Notes under the pieces: model-generated | Told to the model about the DNA's origin: nothing | What the model saw: the letters and a program-made list of their open reading frames with translations, nothing else | Database searches by the model: none | In this document: positions 43,000 to 52,293 of the stretch, in pieces | How the letters are laid out: each line of letters begins with the position of its first letter | How positions within the stretch are numbered: the stretch's first letter is position 1 | Position numbers and translations under genes: made by a program | Assembly (NCBI RefSeq): GCF_003150835.1 | Contig: NZ_CP029479.1 | Coordinates: 62,001-126,000, forward strand | Source of the DNA: Phenylobacterium parvum | GTDB taxonomy: Bacteria > Pseudomonadota > Alphaproteobacteria > Caulobacterales > Caulobacteraceae | Reading direction: 5' to 3' | DNA length: 64,000 bases

Positions 43000-43989
43000 A
43001 TGGCCGCCAAGCCCCGCGCCCTCAAAACCCTTGCCGCCCTGACGGCTGTCCTGGGGGCCCTTGTCCTCTCGGCCTGCGCCCGGGACATCCCCTACGAGAC
43101 GCTCAAGGCCAAGTACGCCAACCCGGCCTCGAAGTTCGTCACCCTGCCGAACGGGGTCAGCGTCCACTACCGCGACCAGGGCCGGCCAGACGGCCCGCCG
43201 GTGGTGCTGGTCCATGGCTTCGCCGCCAACCTCGACACCTGGGAGCCCTGGGTCACCCGGCTCGGCGACACCTATCGGGTGGTGACCCTCGACCTTCCCG
43301 CCCATGGCCTCACCGTCACCCCGCCGGGCTACGAGATGTCCACCGGGGGCCAGGTCGAGGTCATCGACGAACTGACGCGGAAGCTGGACCTGCCCGCCTT
43401 CGTCCTGGCCGGCAACTCCATGGGCGGCGGGGCGTCCTGGAACTTCGCCCTGGCCCATCCGGACCGGCTGCGCGGCCTGGTCCTCGTGGCCTCGGTGGGG
43501 CCGCGGCCCCAGGCGGACGCCGCCGCCCCGCCGCGGGAGGGCCCGCCGGCGATCTTCCAGGTGATGGCCAATCCCGTCGGCCGTGCCGCCCTGCGGAGCC
43601 TCAACCCGCGTCCCCTGGCCGAGCCCGGCCTGAAGAAGGCCTATGTCGACGAGAGCCTGGTCACGCCGGCCCTGGTGGACCGGTATGTTGACCTCGCTCT
43701 TGCGCCTGGGCGCCGCGAGATGATCCTGGCCGGTCGCCGCGGCCCGCCCTCAGCCTCGCCCGATGCGGTGAAGGGGGTTTCGGTCCCCACCCTGGTGATG
43801 CACGGCGAGAAGGACACGGTCGTCCCGGTGGGCGTCGGCAAGCGCCTGGGCGAACTGATCCCGGGCGCCCAACTGATCCTCTATCCCGAGGCGGGCCACG
43901 TTCCGATGGAACAGATTCCGGATCGGTCCGCTGCGGATGTCAGGGCCTTCATCGAGTCGCTTCCCGCGACGAAGTCGCCGGAAAAATGA
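43000..43989 (+). CDS. Alpha/beta hydrolase lipoprotein
   Basis: 329 residues. A lipoprotein signal ALVLSAC places lipid-modified C26, so it is exported to the periplasm or outer membrane. The alpha/beta-hydrolase fold has the oxyanion motif VHGFAANLDTW. The nucleophile is S140 in AGNSMGG, the acid is Asp in MHGEKDTVVP, and the base is His in PEAGHVPM. The substrate is unknown; esterase or lipase-like activity is inferred. It starts 15 bp after the sulfatase stop, so the two form a pair. It precedes rpoN by 69 bp. Confidence 0.88.
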   Translation: MAAKPRALKTLAALTAVLGALVLSACARDIPYETLKAKYANPASKFVTLPNGVSVHYRDQGRPDGPPVVLVHGFAANLDTWEPWVTRLGDTYRVVTLDLPAHGLTVTPPGYEMSTGGQVEVIDELTRKLDLPAFVLAGNSMGGGASWNFALAHPDRLRGLVLVASVGPRPQADAAAPPREGPPAIFQVMANPVGRAALRSLNPRPLAEPGLKKAYVDESLVTPALVDRYVDLALAPGRREMILAGRRGPPSASPDAVKGVSVPTLVMHGEKDTVVPVGVGKRLGELIPGAQLILYPEAGHVPMEQIPDRSAADVRAFIESLPATKSPEK

Positions 43990-44058
43990 GACTCCGTTAA
44001 CCAAACGGGCGCCATCCCTTCGTAACCTGCAAGCAAGAAGCAGGCCAAGGAGGCGGAG

Positions 44059-45558
44059 TTGGCGCTCGGTGCGCGTCTTGAGGTTCGTCAGGGACAGGGG
44101 CTGGTCATCACGCCCCAGCTGCAGCAGGCGATCAAGCTTCTGCAGCTGTCCAGCGTCGAGCTCGAGGTCTTCGTCGAGGGCGAGCTGGAGCGCAATCCCC
44201 TCCTGGTCCGCGAGGATCCGGAGCCCGAGGGCGACGTCGCCGTCCCGGACTCCCGGTCGGACGACGTCCTGGCGGCCGACTGCATTCCCGACTCCGGCGC
44301 CGAGCCCGACCTCGACATCAGCCGGGAGGCGGAGGCCTCCCCCGGTGAAAGGGCGACGGGTGACCTCGCTTCCGGAGAGGACGCCGGCGGCGCCGTCGAC
44401 TGGAGCCGGGCGGGATCCGGGGGGCAGGGCTTCGAATCCGACGAGGATTTCTCCCAGCGCCTGGCCGAGGTGAAGACCCTCAGGGAACACCTGCTCGACC
44501 AGCTGGGCGTCTCCGGCCTCTCCGGCGCCGCCCATGCGGCGGCCGTCGTCCTCGTCGATTCGGTCGACGAGGGCGGATACCTGAGGTGCGACATGGCCGA
44601 GACGGCGGCCCGCCTCGGCTGTGATGAACCCTTCCTCGAGGAGGTGCTCGGGGTCCTCCAGGGGTTCGAGCCCACCGGGATCTTCGCCCGCGATGTTCGG
44701 GAGTGCCTTGCCCTCCAGCTCCGCGAGATGGACCGCTGCGACCCGGCCATGGAGGCCCTGCTCGACAACCTGGACCTCCTGGCCCGCCGTGATCTTGCCG
44801 CCCTGAAGCGCGCCTGCCAGGTCGATGACGAGGATCTCCGCGAGATGATCGCCGAGATCCGCGCCCTTACCCCCCGGCCAGGGGCGGCCTTCGGGGGTGA
44901 GCCTGCCGCGCCCGTGACGCCGGACGTAGTGGTCCGGGAAGGCCCCGGCGGGATGTGGAACGTGGAGCTGAACAGCGACACCCTGCCCAGGCTCCTGGTG
45001 GACCGCCGCTACTTCGCCCGGGTGTCGGCGGGCGCCCGGACCGACGCCGAGAAGGTTTTTGTCTCGGAGTGCTATTCCCAGGCCAACTGGCTGTTGCGCT
45101 GCCTCGACCAGAGGGCCCGGACGATCCTGAAGGTGGCGTCCGAGATCGTCCGCCAGCAGGACGGCTTCCTCGCCTTCGGGGTCACGCACCTGAGACCCTT
45201 GAACCTGCGCACAATCGCCGAAGCCATCGGCATGCATGAGTCCACGGTCAGCCGGGTGACGTCGAACAAGTACATCGCCACCACGCGCGGGGTCTTCGAG
45301 CTGAAGTTCTTCTTCACCGCCGCCATTCCCTCGACCGGCGGCGGCGAGGCCCACTCCGCCGAGAGCGTCCGGCACCGGATCCGCCAGCTCATCGAGACCG
45401 AGCACCCCGGGGCGGATATCCATTCAGATGACCGGATCGTGGAGATCCTGAGGGGCTCAGGCGTCGACATCGCCCGTCGCACCGTCGCCAAGTACCGGGA
45501 GTCCATGCGGATTCCCTCGTCCACGGAACGTCGTCGACTGATGGCCGCTGCGGGTTGA
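44059..45558 (+). CDS. rpoN: RNA polymerase sigma-54 factor RpoN
   Basis: 499 residues. Region I (LEVRQGQGLVITPQLQQAIKLLQLS) is Gln-rich at 9-33, region II is acidic, and the core-binding middle follows. The DNA-binding helix-turn-helix is about 380-400 (TIAEAIGMHESTVSRV), and the RpoN box ARRTVAKYRE lies at 472-481. It directs transcription of nitrogen and flagellar-type genes with enhancer-binding proteins. The start is TTG 44059, five bases after AAGGAGG. A GANTC and a GTTAACC lie upstream (43990-44002). Confidence 0.95.
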   Translation: MALGARLEVRQGQGLVITPQLQQAIKLLQLSSVELEVFVEGELERNPLLVREDPEPEGDVAVPDSRSDDVLAADCIPDSGAEPDLDISREAEASPGERATGDLASGEDAGGAVDWSRAGSGGQGFESDEDFSQRLAEVKTLREHLLDQLGVSGLSGAAHAAAVVLVDSVDEGGYLRCDMAETAARLGCDEPFLEEVLGVLQGFEPTGIFARDVRECLALQLREMDRCDPAMEALLDNLDLLARRDLAALKRACQVDDEDLREMIAEIRALTPRPGAAFGGEPAAPVTPDVVVREGPGGMWNVELNSDTLPRLLVDRRYFARVSAGARTDAEKVFVSECYSQANWLLRCLDQRARTILKVASEIVRQQDGFLAFGVTHLRPLNLRTIAEAIGMHESTVSRVTSNKYIATTRGVFELKFFFTAAIPSTGGGEAHSAESVRHRIRQLIETEHPGADIHSDDRIVEILRGSGVDIARRTVAKYRESMRIPSSTERRRLMAAAG

Positions 45559-45600
45559 ACCGGAGTTGACTCGCCGCGCGCATGGGCGCGTGCTGGCGGC

Positions 45601-46239
45601 ATGAAAGTCCAGGTCACCGGCAAGCATGTCGACGTCGGGTCGGCCCTGCGAGAGCGGGTCATCGACGAAATCAACCAGTCCATCGGCAGGGTCTTCGAGC
45701 GCGGCGGCTCGGCGGACGTCGTCGTCAGCCGCGAGGGCCACGCCTTCCGGGTGGACTGCTCCCTCCTCCTGGCCACGGGACAGCCCCTCGCGAGCCACGC
45801 CCTCGCCGCCGACGCCCATACGGCCTTCAGCGCGGCCCTTCACAAGATCGAGAGCCGGGTCCGTCGCTACAAGCACAGGCTCAAGAGCCATGCTCAGGCC
45901 GCCGCCGCCCGCAAGGCGGAAACGGCGGCCTATTTCGTCCTGAAGTCCCCTGACGAGGCCTCGGATGAGGCCTGGGACGCGCCTTTGGAGGCCCAGGACG
46001 CAGCTGGACCGCCCAGCGCCCTGGTCATCGCCGAGACCGAGACCCCGGTCCGGAGCCTGACGGTTTCCCAGGCGGTCCTGGAACTGGACTTGACGGACTC
46101 ACAGACAATCGTGTTCAGGAACGCCGCACATGGCGGATTGTCCGTCGTGTATCGCCGGCCGGACGGAAACATCGGCTGGATCGATCCCGAGCGTACCTCG
46201 GCCTCCCTTACGGGAGGGACGGGCGGCGCGACGGGCTGA
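45601..46239 (+). CDS. hpf: Ribosome hibernation promoting factor, long form
   Basis: 212 residues. The N-terminal S30AE domain (about 1-95) includes VTGKHVDVGSALRERVIDE and HAFRVDCSLLL. A linker and a C-terminal dimerisation domain follow, with VSQAVLELDLTDSQTIVFRNAAHGGLSVVYRRPDG. The long form builds 100S disomes. It lies 42 bp after rpoN, with ptsN next: the usual alphaproteobacterial order. A dimerisation-domain YRRPDGNIGWIDP end is intact. Confidence 0.93.
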   Translation: MKVQVTGKHVDVGSALRERVIDEINQSIGRVFERGGSADVVVSREGHAFRVDCSLLLATGQPLASHALAADAHTAFSAALHKIESRVRRYKHRLKSHAQAAAARKAETAAYFVLKSPDEASDEAWDAPLEAQDAAGPPSALVIAETETPVRSLTVSQAVLELDLTDSQTIVFRNAAHGGLSVVYRRPDGNIGWIDPERTSASLTGGTGGATG

Positions 46240-46296
46240 AAGTCGTCCCTCGCCTTTCCGGCGGGGCGCCGGCCGCACCGTCAGTGAGCATGGGTT

Positions 46297-46770
46297 TTGC
46301 AGGACCGTCTTTCCATCGCCGACCTGATCGGGCCCAGCGCCGTGGCCGTCGGATTTGGCGCCCGCACCGCCCGTCAGGTGATGAACCTCATCGCCGACAA
46401 GGCCGCCCAGAACTTCGGCCTGGACCCGGCCGTGGTCCTGGCCGGACTCCTGGAGCGCGAGCAGGCGGGTTCAACCGGACTCGGCCGGGGCGTCGCTGCG
46501 CCGCACGCCCGGGTGACGGGGCTGGAGGGCAGCCGGGTGGTCGTGGTCCGGCTGGAGCAGCCGATCCCCTTCGGGGCCATTGACGGCCAGCCTGTGGACC
46601 TCTTCTTCGCCCTGCTTTCGCCCATCGAGTCCGGGGTCGAGCACCTGCGCGCCCTGGCGCGGATTTCCAGGCTGCTGCGGCGGGAAGACCTGCGCGACCA
46701 ACTTCGGCGCGCGTCCGACGCGGACGCCGTCAGGTTCCTCCTCGCCCAGGGCGAGGCGGCCGCGGCCTGA
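46297..46770 (+). CDS. ptsN: PTS nitrogen regulatory EIIA component PtsN
   Basis: 157-residue EIIA-Ntr. The phosphorylated His is H70 in GVAAPHARV. GAIDGQPVDLFFALLSP and HLRALARISRLLRR are typical. It takes phosphate from NPr and signals nitrogen/potassium state. It starts at TTG 46297; an ATG at 46290 is out of frame. It converges on the DUF1150 gene with 10 bp between. Confidence 0.93.
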   Translation: MQDRLSIADLIGPSAVAVGFGARTARQVMNLIADKAAQNFGLDPAVVLAGLLEREQAGSTGLGRGVAAPHARVTGLEGSRVVVVRLEQPIPFGAIDGQPVDLFFALLSPIESGVEHLRALARISRLLRREDLRDQLRRASDADAVRFLLAQGEAAAA

Positions 46771-46780
46771 GCCGCACCCT

Positions 46781-47059
46781 TCAGTGCACCGAGACGGGCG
46801 CCAGTTCGTGCGCCATGGCCGCCGCGATCGCGGCGTCACGATCCCCGAGGACGGCGAGGCGTTCGCCATCTGCGCGATGGACCGCATAGAGCACCTGGTC
46901 GGGCTGCAGCTCGATGCCCTCGATGCGGCCGGTGGGCGTGCTGGCCAGGATCTCCGCCGCAAGGACGGGCCGGACGTAGACGACATCGGGGGCTCCGAGG
47001 GCGGCGAAGGCCTCGGGGGTCAGGACCTGCGCGGTCCGGGACTTGGCGTCGGGTGTCAT
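46781..47059 (-). CDS. DUF1150 family protein
   Basis: 92 residues. LTPEAFAALGAPDVVYVRPVLA and the central LQPDQVLYAVHRADGERLAVLGDR are typical of DUF1150, found beside small heat-shock genes in alphaproteobacteria. Function unknown. The ATG 47059 has GAGGAG eight bases upstream; an alternative ATG at 47083 overlapping the hsp20 stop (ATGA) gives 100 residues. It follows hsp20 on the same strand and is presumably co-transcribed. Confidence 0.88.
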   Translation of the reverse strand: MTPDAKSRTAQVLTPEAFAALGAPDVVYVRPVLAAEILASTPTGRIEGIELQPDQVLYAVHRADGERLAVLGDRDAAIAAAMAHELAPVSVH

Positions 47060-47082
47060 GGCTTTGTCTCCTCTGGCCGCCA

Positions 47083-47499
47083 TCAGCCGGCCGATTGGAT
47101 GGGAATGCGCCGGACCAGGCGCTCGGGTTCCGGACGGCTCAGGTCCACGTGCAGGAGCCCGTGTTCCAGCAGGGCCCGGTCGACCTCGACCCCGTCCGCC
47201 AGCACGAAGCTGCGGATGAAGCTGCGCGAGGCGATGCCCCGGTGCAGGTAGGCGTCGCCCTTGCCCCCGTCGTCGCGACGGCCGGCGATGGTCAGCTGGC
47301 GGTCCTCGAGGGTGATCTGGAGGGTTTCCGGGGTGAAGCCCGCCACGGCGAGGGTAATCCGGAGGGCGCCTCCCCCGAGGTCCTCGACATTGTAGGGCGG
47401 ATAGCCCTCCGCCGCCGCCTTGGCGGCGCGCTCGATCTGGCTGCGGGTGTGCTCGAAGCCGAGGAGAAAGGGGCTGTCGAAAAGCAGGGTCCGGGTCAT
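47083..47499 (-). CDS. Small heat-shock protein (Hsp20 / IbpA family)
   Basis: 138 residues. An N-terminal FDSPFLLGFEHTRSQIERAAK like IbpA is followed by the alpha-crystallin domain (about 36-125): YPPYNVEDLGGGALRITLAVAGF, then LTIAGRR and YLHRGIASRSFIRSFVLADGVEV. These oligomeric holdases bind unfolding proteins. ATG 47497-47499. The upstream 157-bp divergent region shows no clear sigma-32 site by eye. DUF1150 follows. Confidence 0.92.
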   Translation of the reverse strand: MTRTLLFDSPFLLGFEHTRSQIERAAKAAAEGYPPYNVEDLGGGALRITLAVAGFTPETLQITLEDRQLTIAGRRDDGGKGDAYLHRGIASRSFIRSFVLADGVEVDRALLEHGLLHVDLSRPEPERLVRRIPIQSAG

Positions 47500-47656
47500 G
47501 GGAGTCCTATCGTAAAGCGACTCTGAGGCGGTCCGTCCGGGTTCGGCCCGTCCCGCCTCCGTCCACATGTGGCGCGCCGGGGCCGGGCTTTCAATATCCA
47601 GCCGCCGCAGACCGGGCGGACTTGCGCGATGGCGCCTTAAGTCGCACCAAGGCGGC

Positions 47657-49291
47657 ATGACCGGACCCATGAACTTCGCCGTCCACTATGTGGGGGACGG
47701 ATATTCCACGGACGCCAAGCTGATGGGCCGGCAGGCCGTCGGCAAATCCCTGTTCCAGGCCCTATCCCGGCGCTGGGCGGAGGGCGAGGCCTTCGGGTTC
47801 GGCCGGGGCGCCGCCCGGGCCATGATGGACCACCTGTCCCGCGAGGACTTCCGCGGCCGCCTGATCTGGCGCGAGCAGGGATCCACCGTCCCGCCGCCTG
47901 GGTATCCCGGGGTGGTCTACCATCCGGGCCCCATTCCCACCGCCATGGCCCACGACCGGAACCGCGAAGGCCCCGGCGCCTACAGCCTGTTCGGCGTCAC
48001 CCACACCCTGTCCTCCCTGGGGGCCATGGACAGCATCGGGGACCTGGCCGGCGCCCCCTTCCAGCCCTGGGACGCCCTAGTCTGCACCTCCAGCGCCGCC
48101 GCCGTGCTGGTGCGGGGCCTTATGGCCGAGCGCCGGGCCTGGCTGGCCGAGCACTACGGCGCCCACCGGTTCAACGAGATCGAGCTCCCGGTCATCCCCC
48201 TGGGCGTCGACGTCGCCGCCCAGGCCCGACCACCCGCCGAGATCGCCGCGGCCCGCACGGCCCTGGGGCTGGACCCCGGCGAGGTCGCCTTCCTTTTCGC
48301 CGGCCGCCTGTCCTTTCACGCCAAGGCCAACCCTGCGCCCGTCTACATGGCGCTTGAGCGGGCCGCCGCCGGTCGCCGGCTCGTCTGCATCGAGGCGGGG
48401 CAGTTCCACAACGAGGCCATCGCCGCCTCCTACCAGGACGCCCAGAGGATCCTGGCCCCCTCCGTGCGCTTCCTCCATGCCGAGGGTGGCGATGCGGCGG
48501 CCTACCGCCAGGCCTGGTGCGCCGCCGACGTCTTCGTCTCCATCTCCGACAACATCCAGGAGACCTTCGGGATCACCCCGGTGGAGGCCATGGCCTCAGG
48601 CCTGCCGGTCCTGGTCTCCGACTGGAACGGCTACCGCGACACGGTGCGGGACGGCGTGGACGGCTTCCGGGTCCCGGTCACCGCCCCGCCGGACGGGGGC
48701 GCCATTGATCTCGCCCTGCGCCATGCCCTGAACCTGGACACCTACGACCGCTACATCGGACAGTTCAGCATGGCGACGGCGGCCGACCTCGGGGTCCTGG
48801 CCAGCCGAATGGCGGAGCTGGCCGACAGCGCCGACCTGCGCGCCCGCATGGGCGCCTCGGGGCGGGCCAGGGCCCTTGCCGAGTACGACTGGCCGGTCAT
48901 CCTGGATCGTTACCAGGCCCTGGCGGGAGAGCTCGACCGCCTCCGCGCCGGCGCCGATAGTCGCCGGATTGACTGGCCCCTGCGGCCCGATCCGGCGCGG
49001 CTGTTCGGTCACTTCCCTACCCGCCGGCTGGCACCCGACTGGACGGTCAGCGCCCCGCCCGGCCGGGAGCAGGCCCTGGAGGACCTGTTGCAGCTGCGCA
49101 TGACCGCCTACGTCCTCGATCCGGTCCGCCTGCCCCCGGAGATGATCCGCGAACTCCATCGCCTGGCCCTGGCCGGTCCCCGGACCCTGGCCGACCTCAT
49201 GGCGGCGGCCGGCGGCGGCGGGCGTCCGCGGCTGAGGGCTGTGCTCTGGCTGGCCAAGCTGGGCCTCGTGGAGCTGACGCCCCCGGCCTGA
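47657..49291 (+). CDS. Glycosyltransferase family 4-like protein with C-terminal extension
   Basis: 544 residues. The N-terminal half is Rossmann-like without obvious signature. In the C-terminal GT-B domain (about 200-440), VAFLFAGRLSFHAKANP binds the sugar nucleotide. ETFGITPVEAMASGLPVLVSDWNGYRDTV has the E-x7-E motif typical of GT4. The last ~100 residues (after about 440) are an extra all-alpha part of unknown role. ATG 47657 chosen (47669 possible). The glycan made is unknown. It is monocistronic and followed by a strong hairpin. Confidence 0.85.
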   Translation: MTGPMNFAVHYVGDGYSTDAKLMGRQAVGKSLFQALSRRWAEGEAFGFGRGAARAMMDHLSREDFRGRLIWREQGSTVPPPGYPGVVYHPGPIPTAMAHDRNREGPGAYSLFGVTHTLSSLGAMDSIGDLAGAPFQPWDALVCTSSAAAVLVRGLMAERRAWLAEHYGAHRFNEIELPVIPLGVDVAAQARPPAEIAAARTALGLDPGEVAFLFAGRLSFHAKANPAPVYMALERAAAGRRLVCIEAGQFHNEAIAASYQDAQRILAPSVRFLHAEGGDAAAYRQAWCAADVFVSISDNIQETFGITPVEAMASGLPVLVSDWNGYRDTVRDGVDGFRVPVTAPPDGGAIDLALRHALNLDTYDRYIGQFSMATAADLGVLASRMAELADSADLRARMGASGRARALAEYDWPVILDRYQALAGELDRLRAGADSRRIDWPLRPDPARLFGHFPTRRLAPDWTVSAPPGREQALEDLLQLRMTAYVLDPVRLPPEMIRELHRLALAGPRTLADLMAAAGGGGRPRLRAVLWLAKLGLVELTPPA

Positions 49292-49330
49292 GGGCCCGGA
49301 CCTTCAGAGACTGCGCATCCCGGAAATGGC

Positions 49331-49361
49331 GAAGGCCCGCCGGGGTGTCCGGCGGGCCTTC
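49331..49361. terminator. Bidirectional terminator-like hairpin
   Basis: Perfect 13-bp stem GAAGGCCCGCCGG (49331-49343)/CCGGCGGGCCTTC (49349-49361) with loop GGTGT. It separates the glycosyltransferase gene from the 3' end of the converging tRNA-Ala. Confidence 0.75.
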
Positions 49362-49362
49362 A

Positions 49363-49438
49363 TGGTGGAGCTAAGCGGAGTCGAACCGCTGACCTCTTGA
49401 ATGCCATTCAAGCGCTCTACCAACTGAGCTATAGCCCC
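49363..49438 (-). tRNA. tRNA-Ala (anticodon GGC)
   Basis: 76 nt on the minus strand. Acceptor stem GGGGCTA/TAGCTCC with one G-U pair, discriminator A and encoded CCA. D-arm AGCTCAGTTGGTAGAGC, anticodon stem CTTGA/TCAAG with loop ATGGCAT (GGC), T-arm AGCGGTTCGACTCCGCT. Confidence 0.97.
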
Positions 49439-49562
49439 GAGGTCTCGGGTCCCGCCCGGGCCCTGGGGGCCCTGCCGGGAAGGCGCGGAACCTAGTCCGG
49501 CGGATCGCAGCGATCAAGCCCGCTCTGGGGAAAAATCGCTGCGGCCGGAAGGACGACCCGCG

Positions 49563-50027
49563 TCAGTCGTCCGGATTGCCCTCGCCGGGCAGGCCGTCGA
49601 GGTCGGTGTCGTCGAAGTCGTCCTCCTCGTCCTCCAGGAAGGGCACGTCGCTGTCCTCGTCGTCCAGGTCGTCTTCCTCCTGGAAGGCGGCCAGGTCGTC
49701 CTCGGGAGGGGCGATGACTTCGCCGTCCTCGTCATCGACCACCAGGACCGGATCATCCACCGCCGCGTCGAGCTCGGGGGTGACGGCTTCGTCCTCCTCC
49801 TCCTCTTCGGCCTCGGCGCCGGTCTCCAGGACCTGGTCCTCGGCCTCGTCCTCGATGTCCCTCCCGGCAGGCGCCGCACGCGCACGGACGCGCCGGGTGC
49901 GGACAGCCTCGTCCGGGTCAAAGTCGTGGCTGCACTTGGGGCAGTGCGCCGGCCGGCGGTTCAGGTCGTAGAACTTCGCCTGGCAGCTGGGGCAAATCTG
50001 CTTCGCGCCGAGTTCAGGAAGGGCCAA
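49563..50027 (-). CDS. TIGR02300 family acidic protein with N-terminal zinc ribbon
   Basis: 154 residues. The N-terminus [15 protein letters not shown] and [14 protein letters not shown] gives four cysteines (C12, C15, C29, C32), likely zinc-binding. This is the diagnostic head of the TIGR02300 family. The remaining two-thirds is almost pure Asp/Glu (low complexity). Function is unknown. ATG start 50027. It diverges from aroA with 128 bp, and tRNA-Ala lies downstream on the same strand. Confidence 0.9.
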   Translation of the reverse strand: MALPELGAKQICPSCQAKFYDLNRRPAHCPKCSHDFDPDEAVRTRRVRARAAPAGRDIEDEAEDQVLETGAEAEEEEEDEAVTPELDAAVDDPVLVVDDEDGEVIAPPEDDLAAFQEEDDLDDEDSDVPFLEDEEDDFDDTDLDGLPGEGNPDD

Positions 50028-50155
50028 TGGGCGGGCCTCTGGTCAGGGTGGGATGGAAAGCGGGCTCCCTTGCCATGCGGCGGCGCCACTGTCAAAAGCA
50101 AAGCCCTTCAGGCGCGCCTGCCCCGTTTCACCCCGCCCCGGAGCCCGTCCCAGCC

Positions 50156-51493
50156 ATGTCCTCCACAGGCCAGACGGCCGCCCTGAGCGCCCGGCGGAGC
50201 GGACCCCTGCGCGGGCGCGTCCGCGCCCCCGGCGACAAGTCGGTCTCCCACCGCGCCCTGATCTTCGGCGCCCTCGCCCAGGGCGTCACCGAAGTCGAGG
50301 GCCTGCTGGAGGGCGAGGACGTCCTGCGTTCGGCGGCGGCCATGCGCGCCTTTGGCGCGGGGGTGGAGGCGCTGGGCGGCGGGCGCTGGCGGGTTACGGG
50401 CCGCGGCGGATTCGTCGAGCCGGAGGACGTCATCGACTGCGGGAACGCCGGGACCGGGGTCCGGCTCATCCTCGGCGCTGCCGCCGGGTTTGACCTCGCC
50501 GCCACTTTCACGGGCGACGCCTCCCTCCGTGGCCGTCCCATGAACCGGGTCATGAAGCCCCTCGCCGGGATGGGCGCCAGCTTCCTGCACCGCTCGGGCG
50601 GCCGCCTGCCCCTGACCCTGCGGGGAGGGAGCCTCCAGGGGATCGTCTATCGCCTGCCGGAACCCTCGGCCCAGGTGAAGTCTGCGGTCCTGCTGGCGGG
50701 GCTCAACGCCCGGGGCGACACGGTGGTGATCGAGCCCGAGCCGACCCGTGACCACACCGAGCGCATGCTGCGGGGTTTCGGCGCCCGGGTGGAGGTCGAG
50801 GACCTCCCCGAGGGGCGCAGGATCATCCTGGCCGGCGGCCAGGCGCTGTCGGGGACCCGGATCCGGGTGCCGGGGGATCCGTCCTCCGCCGCCTTCCCCC
50901 TGGTGGCCGCCCTGGTCACGCCGGGGTCAGAGGTGACGGTGGAGGGCGTCCTGCTCAACCCCCTGCGCACCGGCCTCCTGACCACCCTGCAGGAGATGGG
51001 TGCGGACCTCACCCTCTCCGGCGTCCGCGACGAGGGCGGCGAGCCGGTGGGCGACGTGACCGCGCGCTTCTCGGCCCTGCGGGGGGTCGACGTGCCGCCG
51101 GAACGCGCGCCTTCCATGATCGACGAGTATCCCGTCCTGGCGGTGGCCGCGGCCTTCGCCGAGGGCGTCACCCGCATGCGCGGCATCGGCGAGATGCGGG
51201 TCAAGGAAAGCGATCGGATCGCCCTGATGGCCGCGGGCCTCGCCGCCTGCGGCCTTGCCGTGGAGGAGGAGCCCGAGGGCCTTATCGTCAACGGCGCCGG
51301 CGGCAACCGGCCGCCGGTGGGCGGCGCGGCCGTCATCACACGCGGCGACCACCGGATCGCCATGTCGCACCTGGTCCTCGGCCTGGCGGCCGACGTCGAG
51401 GTCCGCGTCGACGAGCCCGGCATGATCGCCACCAGCTTCCCCGGCTTCGTCGACATGATGCGTGGCCTGGGCGCCGATATCGGCCCGGCATGA
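50156..51493 (+). CDS. aroA: 3-phosphoshikimate 1-carboxyvinyltransferase (EPSP synthase)
   Basis: 445 residues. [16 protein letters not shown] (about 25-40), [11 protein letters not shown], and the [20 protein letters not shown] segment fit the family. [15 protein letters not shown] and [14 protein letters not shown] follow. It condenses shikimate-3-phosphate and PEP in the aromatic pathway. The block GNAGTGVRL with Gly (not Ala) is seen at the glyphosate-contact position. The ATG 50156 is used; longer in-frame starts have no family match. It overlaps cmk by 4 bp (ATGA). Confidence 0.95.
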   Translation: MSSTGQTAALSARRSGPLRGRVRAPGDKSVSHRALIFGALAQGVTEVEGLLEGEDVLRSAAAMRAFGAGVEALGGGRWRVTGRGGFVEPEDVIDCGNAGTGVRLILGAAAGFDLAATFTGDASLRGRPMNRVMKPLAGMGASFLHRSGGRLPLTLRGGSLQGIVYRLPEPSAQVKSAVLLAGLNARGDTVVIEPEPTRDHTERMLRGFGARVEVEDLPEGRRIILAGGQALSGTRIRVPGDPSSAAFPLVAALVTPGSEVTVEGVLLNPLRTGLLTTLQEMGADLTLSGVRDEGGEPVGDVTARFSALRGVDVPPERAPSMIDEYPVLAVAAAFAEGVTRMRGIGEMRVKESDRIALMAAGLAACGLAVEEEPEGLIVNGAGGNRPPVGGAAVITRGDHRIAMSHLVLGLAADVEVRVDEPGMIATSFPGFVDMMRGLGADIGPA

Positions 51494-52134
51494 CCGCCGG
51501 CCTCGTGATCGCCGTCGACGGCCCCGCCGCCTCGGGCAAGGGATCCGTCGCCGCCCGCCTGGGCGCCGCCTACGGCCTGCCCGTCCTCGACACGGGCCTC
51601 CTCTACCGGGCGGTGGGCGTCGCCGCCGCGCGCGCCGGGGCCGATCCGGATGACGCCGCGGCCGCCGCCGCGGTCGCCGGGACGCTCGACCTGATGGCCC
51701 TGGACGACCCGGCCCTCCGCACCCGCGAGGCCGGTGAGCTGGCCAGCCGGGTGGCGGTGCATCCTGGGGTCCGGGCGGCCCTGAACGCCGCCCAGGTGGA
51801 TTTCGCCCGCCGGCCCGGCGGGGCGGTCCTGGATGGCCGCGATATCGGCACGGTCATCGCTCCCTGGGCCCCGGCCAAGCTGTTCGTGACCGCCCGGCCC
51901 GAGGTGCGCGCCGAGCGCCGCTGGCGCCAGCTCACCGCCCAGGGCGAGGCTGTCCCGCTGGAGGACGTGCTGGAGGATATCCGCCGGCGGGATGCCCGGG
52001 ACGGCGGCCGCGCCGACGCTCCCCTGGCCCGGGCGGCCGACGCGGTCTTGCTGGACACCTCCGAAATGACTATAGACCTCGCCGCCGATGCGGCCCGCCG
52101 CATTGTCGAGGCGGCGCGCGCCGGCCGGACCTGA
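51490..52134 (+). CDS. cmk: Cytidylate kinase
   Basis: 214 residues, P-loop NMP kinase. The P-loop is [14 protein letters not shown] (about 11-24). [29 protein letters not shown] and the [11 protein letters not shown] lid follow. It phosphorylates CMP/dCMP. ATG overlaps the aroA stop (ATGA). It precedes rpsA by a 159-bp leader. The order aroA-cmk-rpsA-ihfB is common in alphaproteobacteria. Confidence 0.94.
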   Translation: MTAGLVIAVDGPAASGKGSVAARLGAAYGLPVLDTGLLYRAVGVAAARAGADPDDAAAAAAVAGTLDLMALDDPALRTREAGELASRVAVHPGVRAALNAAQVDFARRPGGAVLDGRDIGTVIAPWAPAKLFVTARPEVRAERRWRQLTAQGEAVPLEDVLEDIRRRDARDGGRADAPLARAADAVLLDTSEMTIDLAADAARRIVEAARAGRT

Positions 52135-52293
52135 TCCGGGCGGCAAATCCCATCGCGTCTTTCCCTCCCAGGCCGCGGGCAATCCCCGGCGCGGAACCCC
52201 GCGCCTTCGGTTTCACCTCCAACCCGACTCCGGGACACCGACCGCCTGACCGGCGACCTGCGTCCGGGTCACACCGACTGATGAAAGAACACC

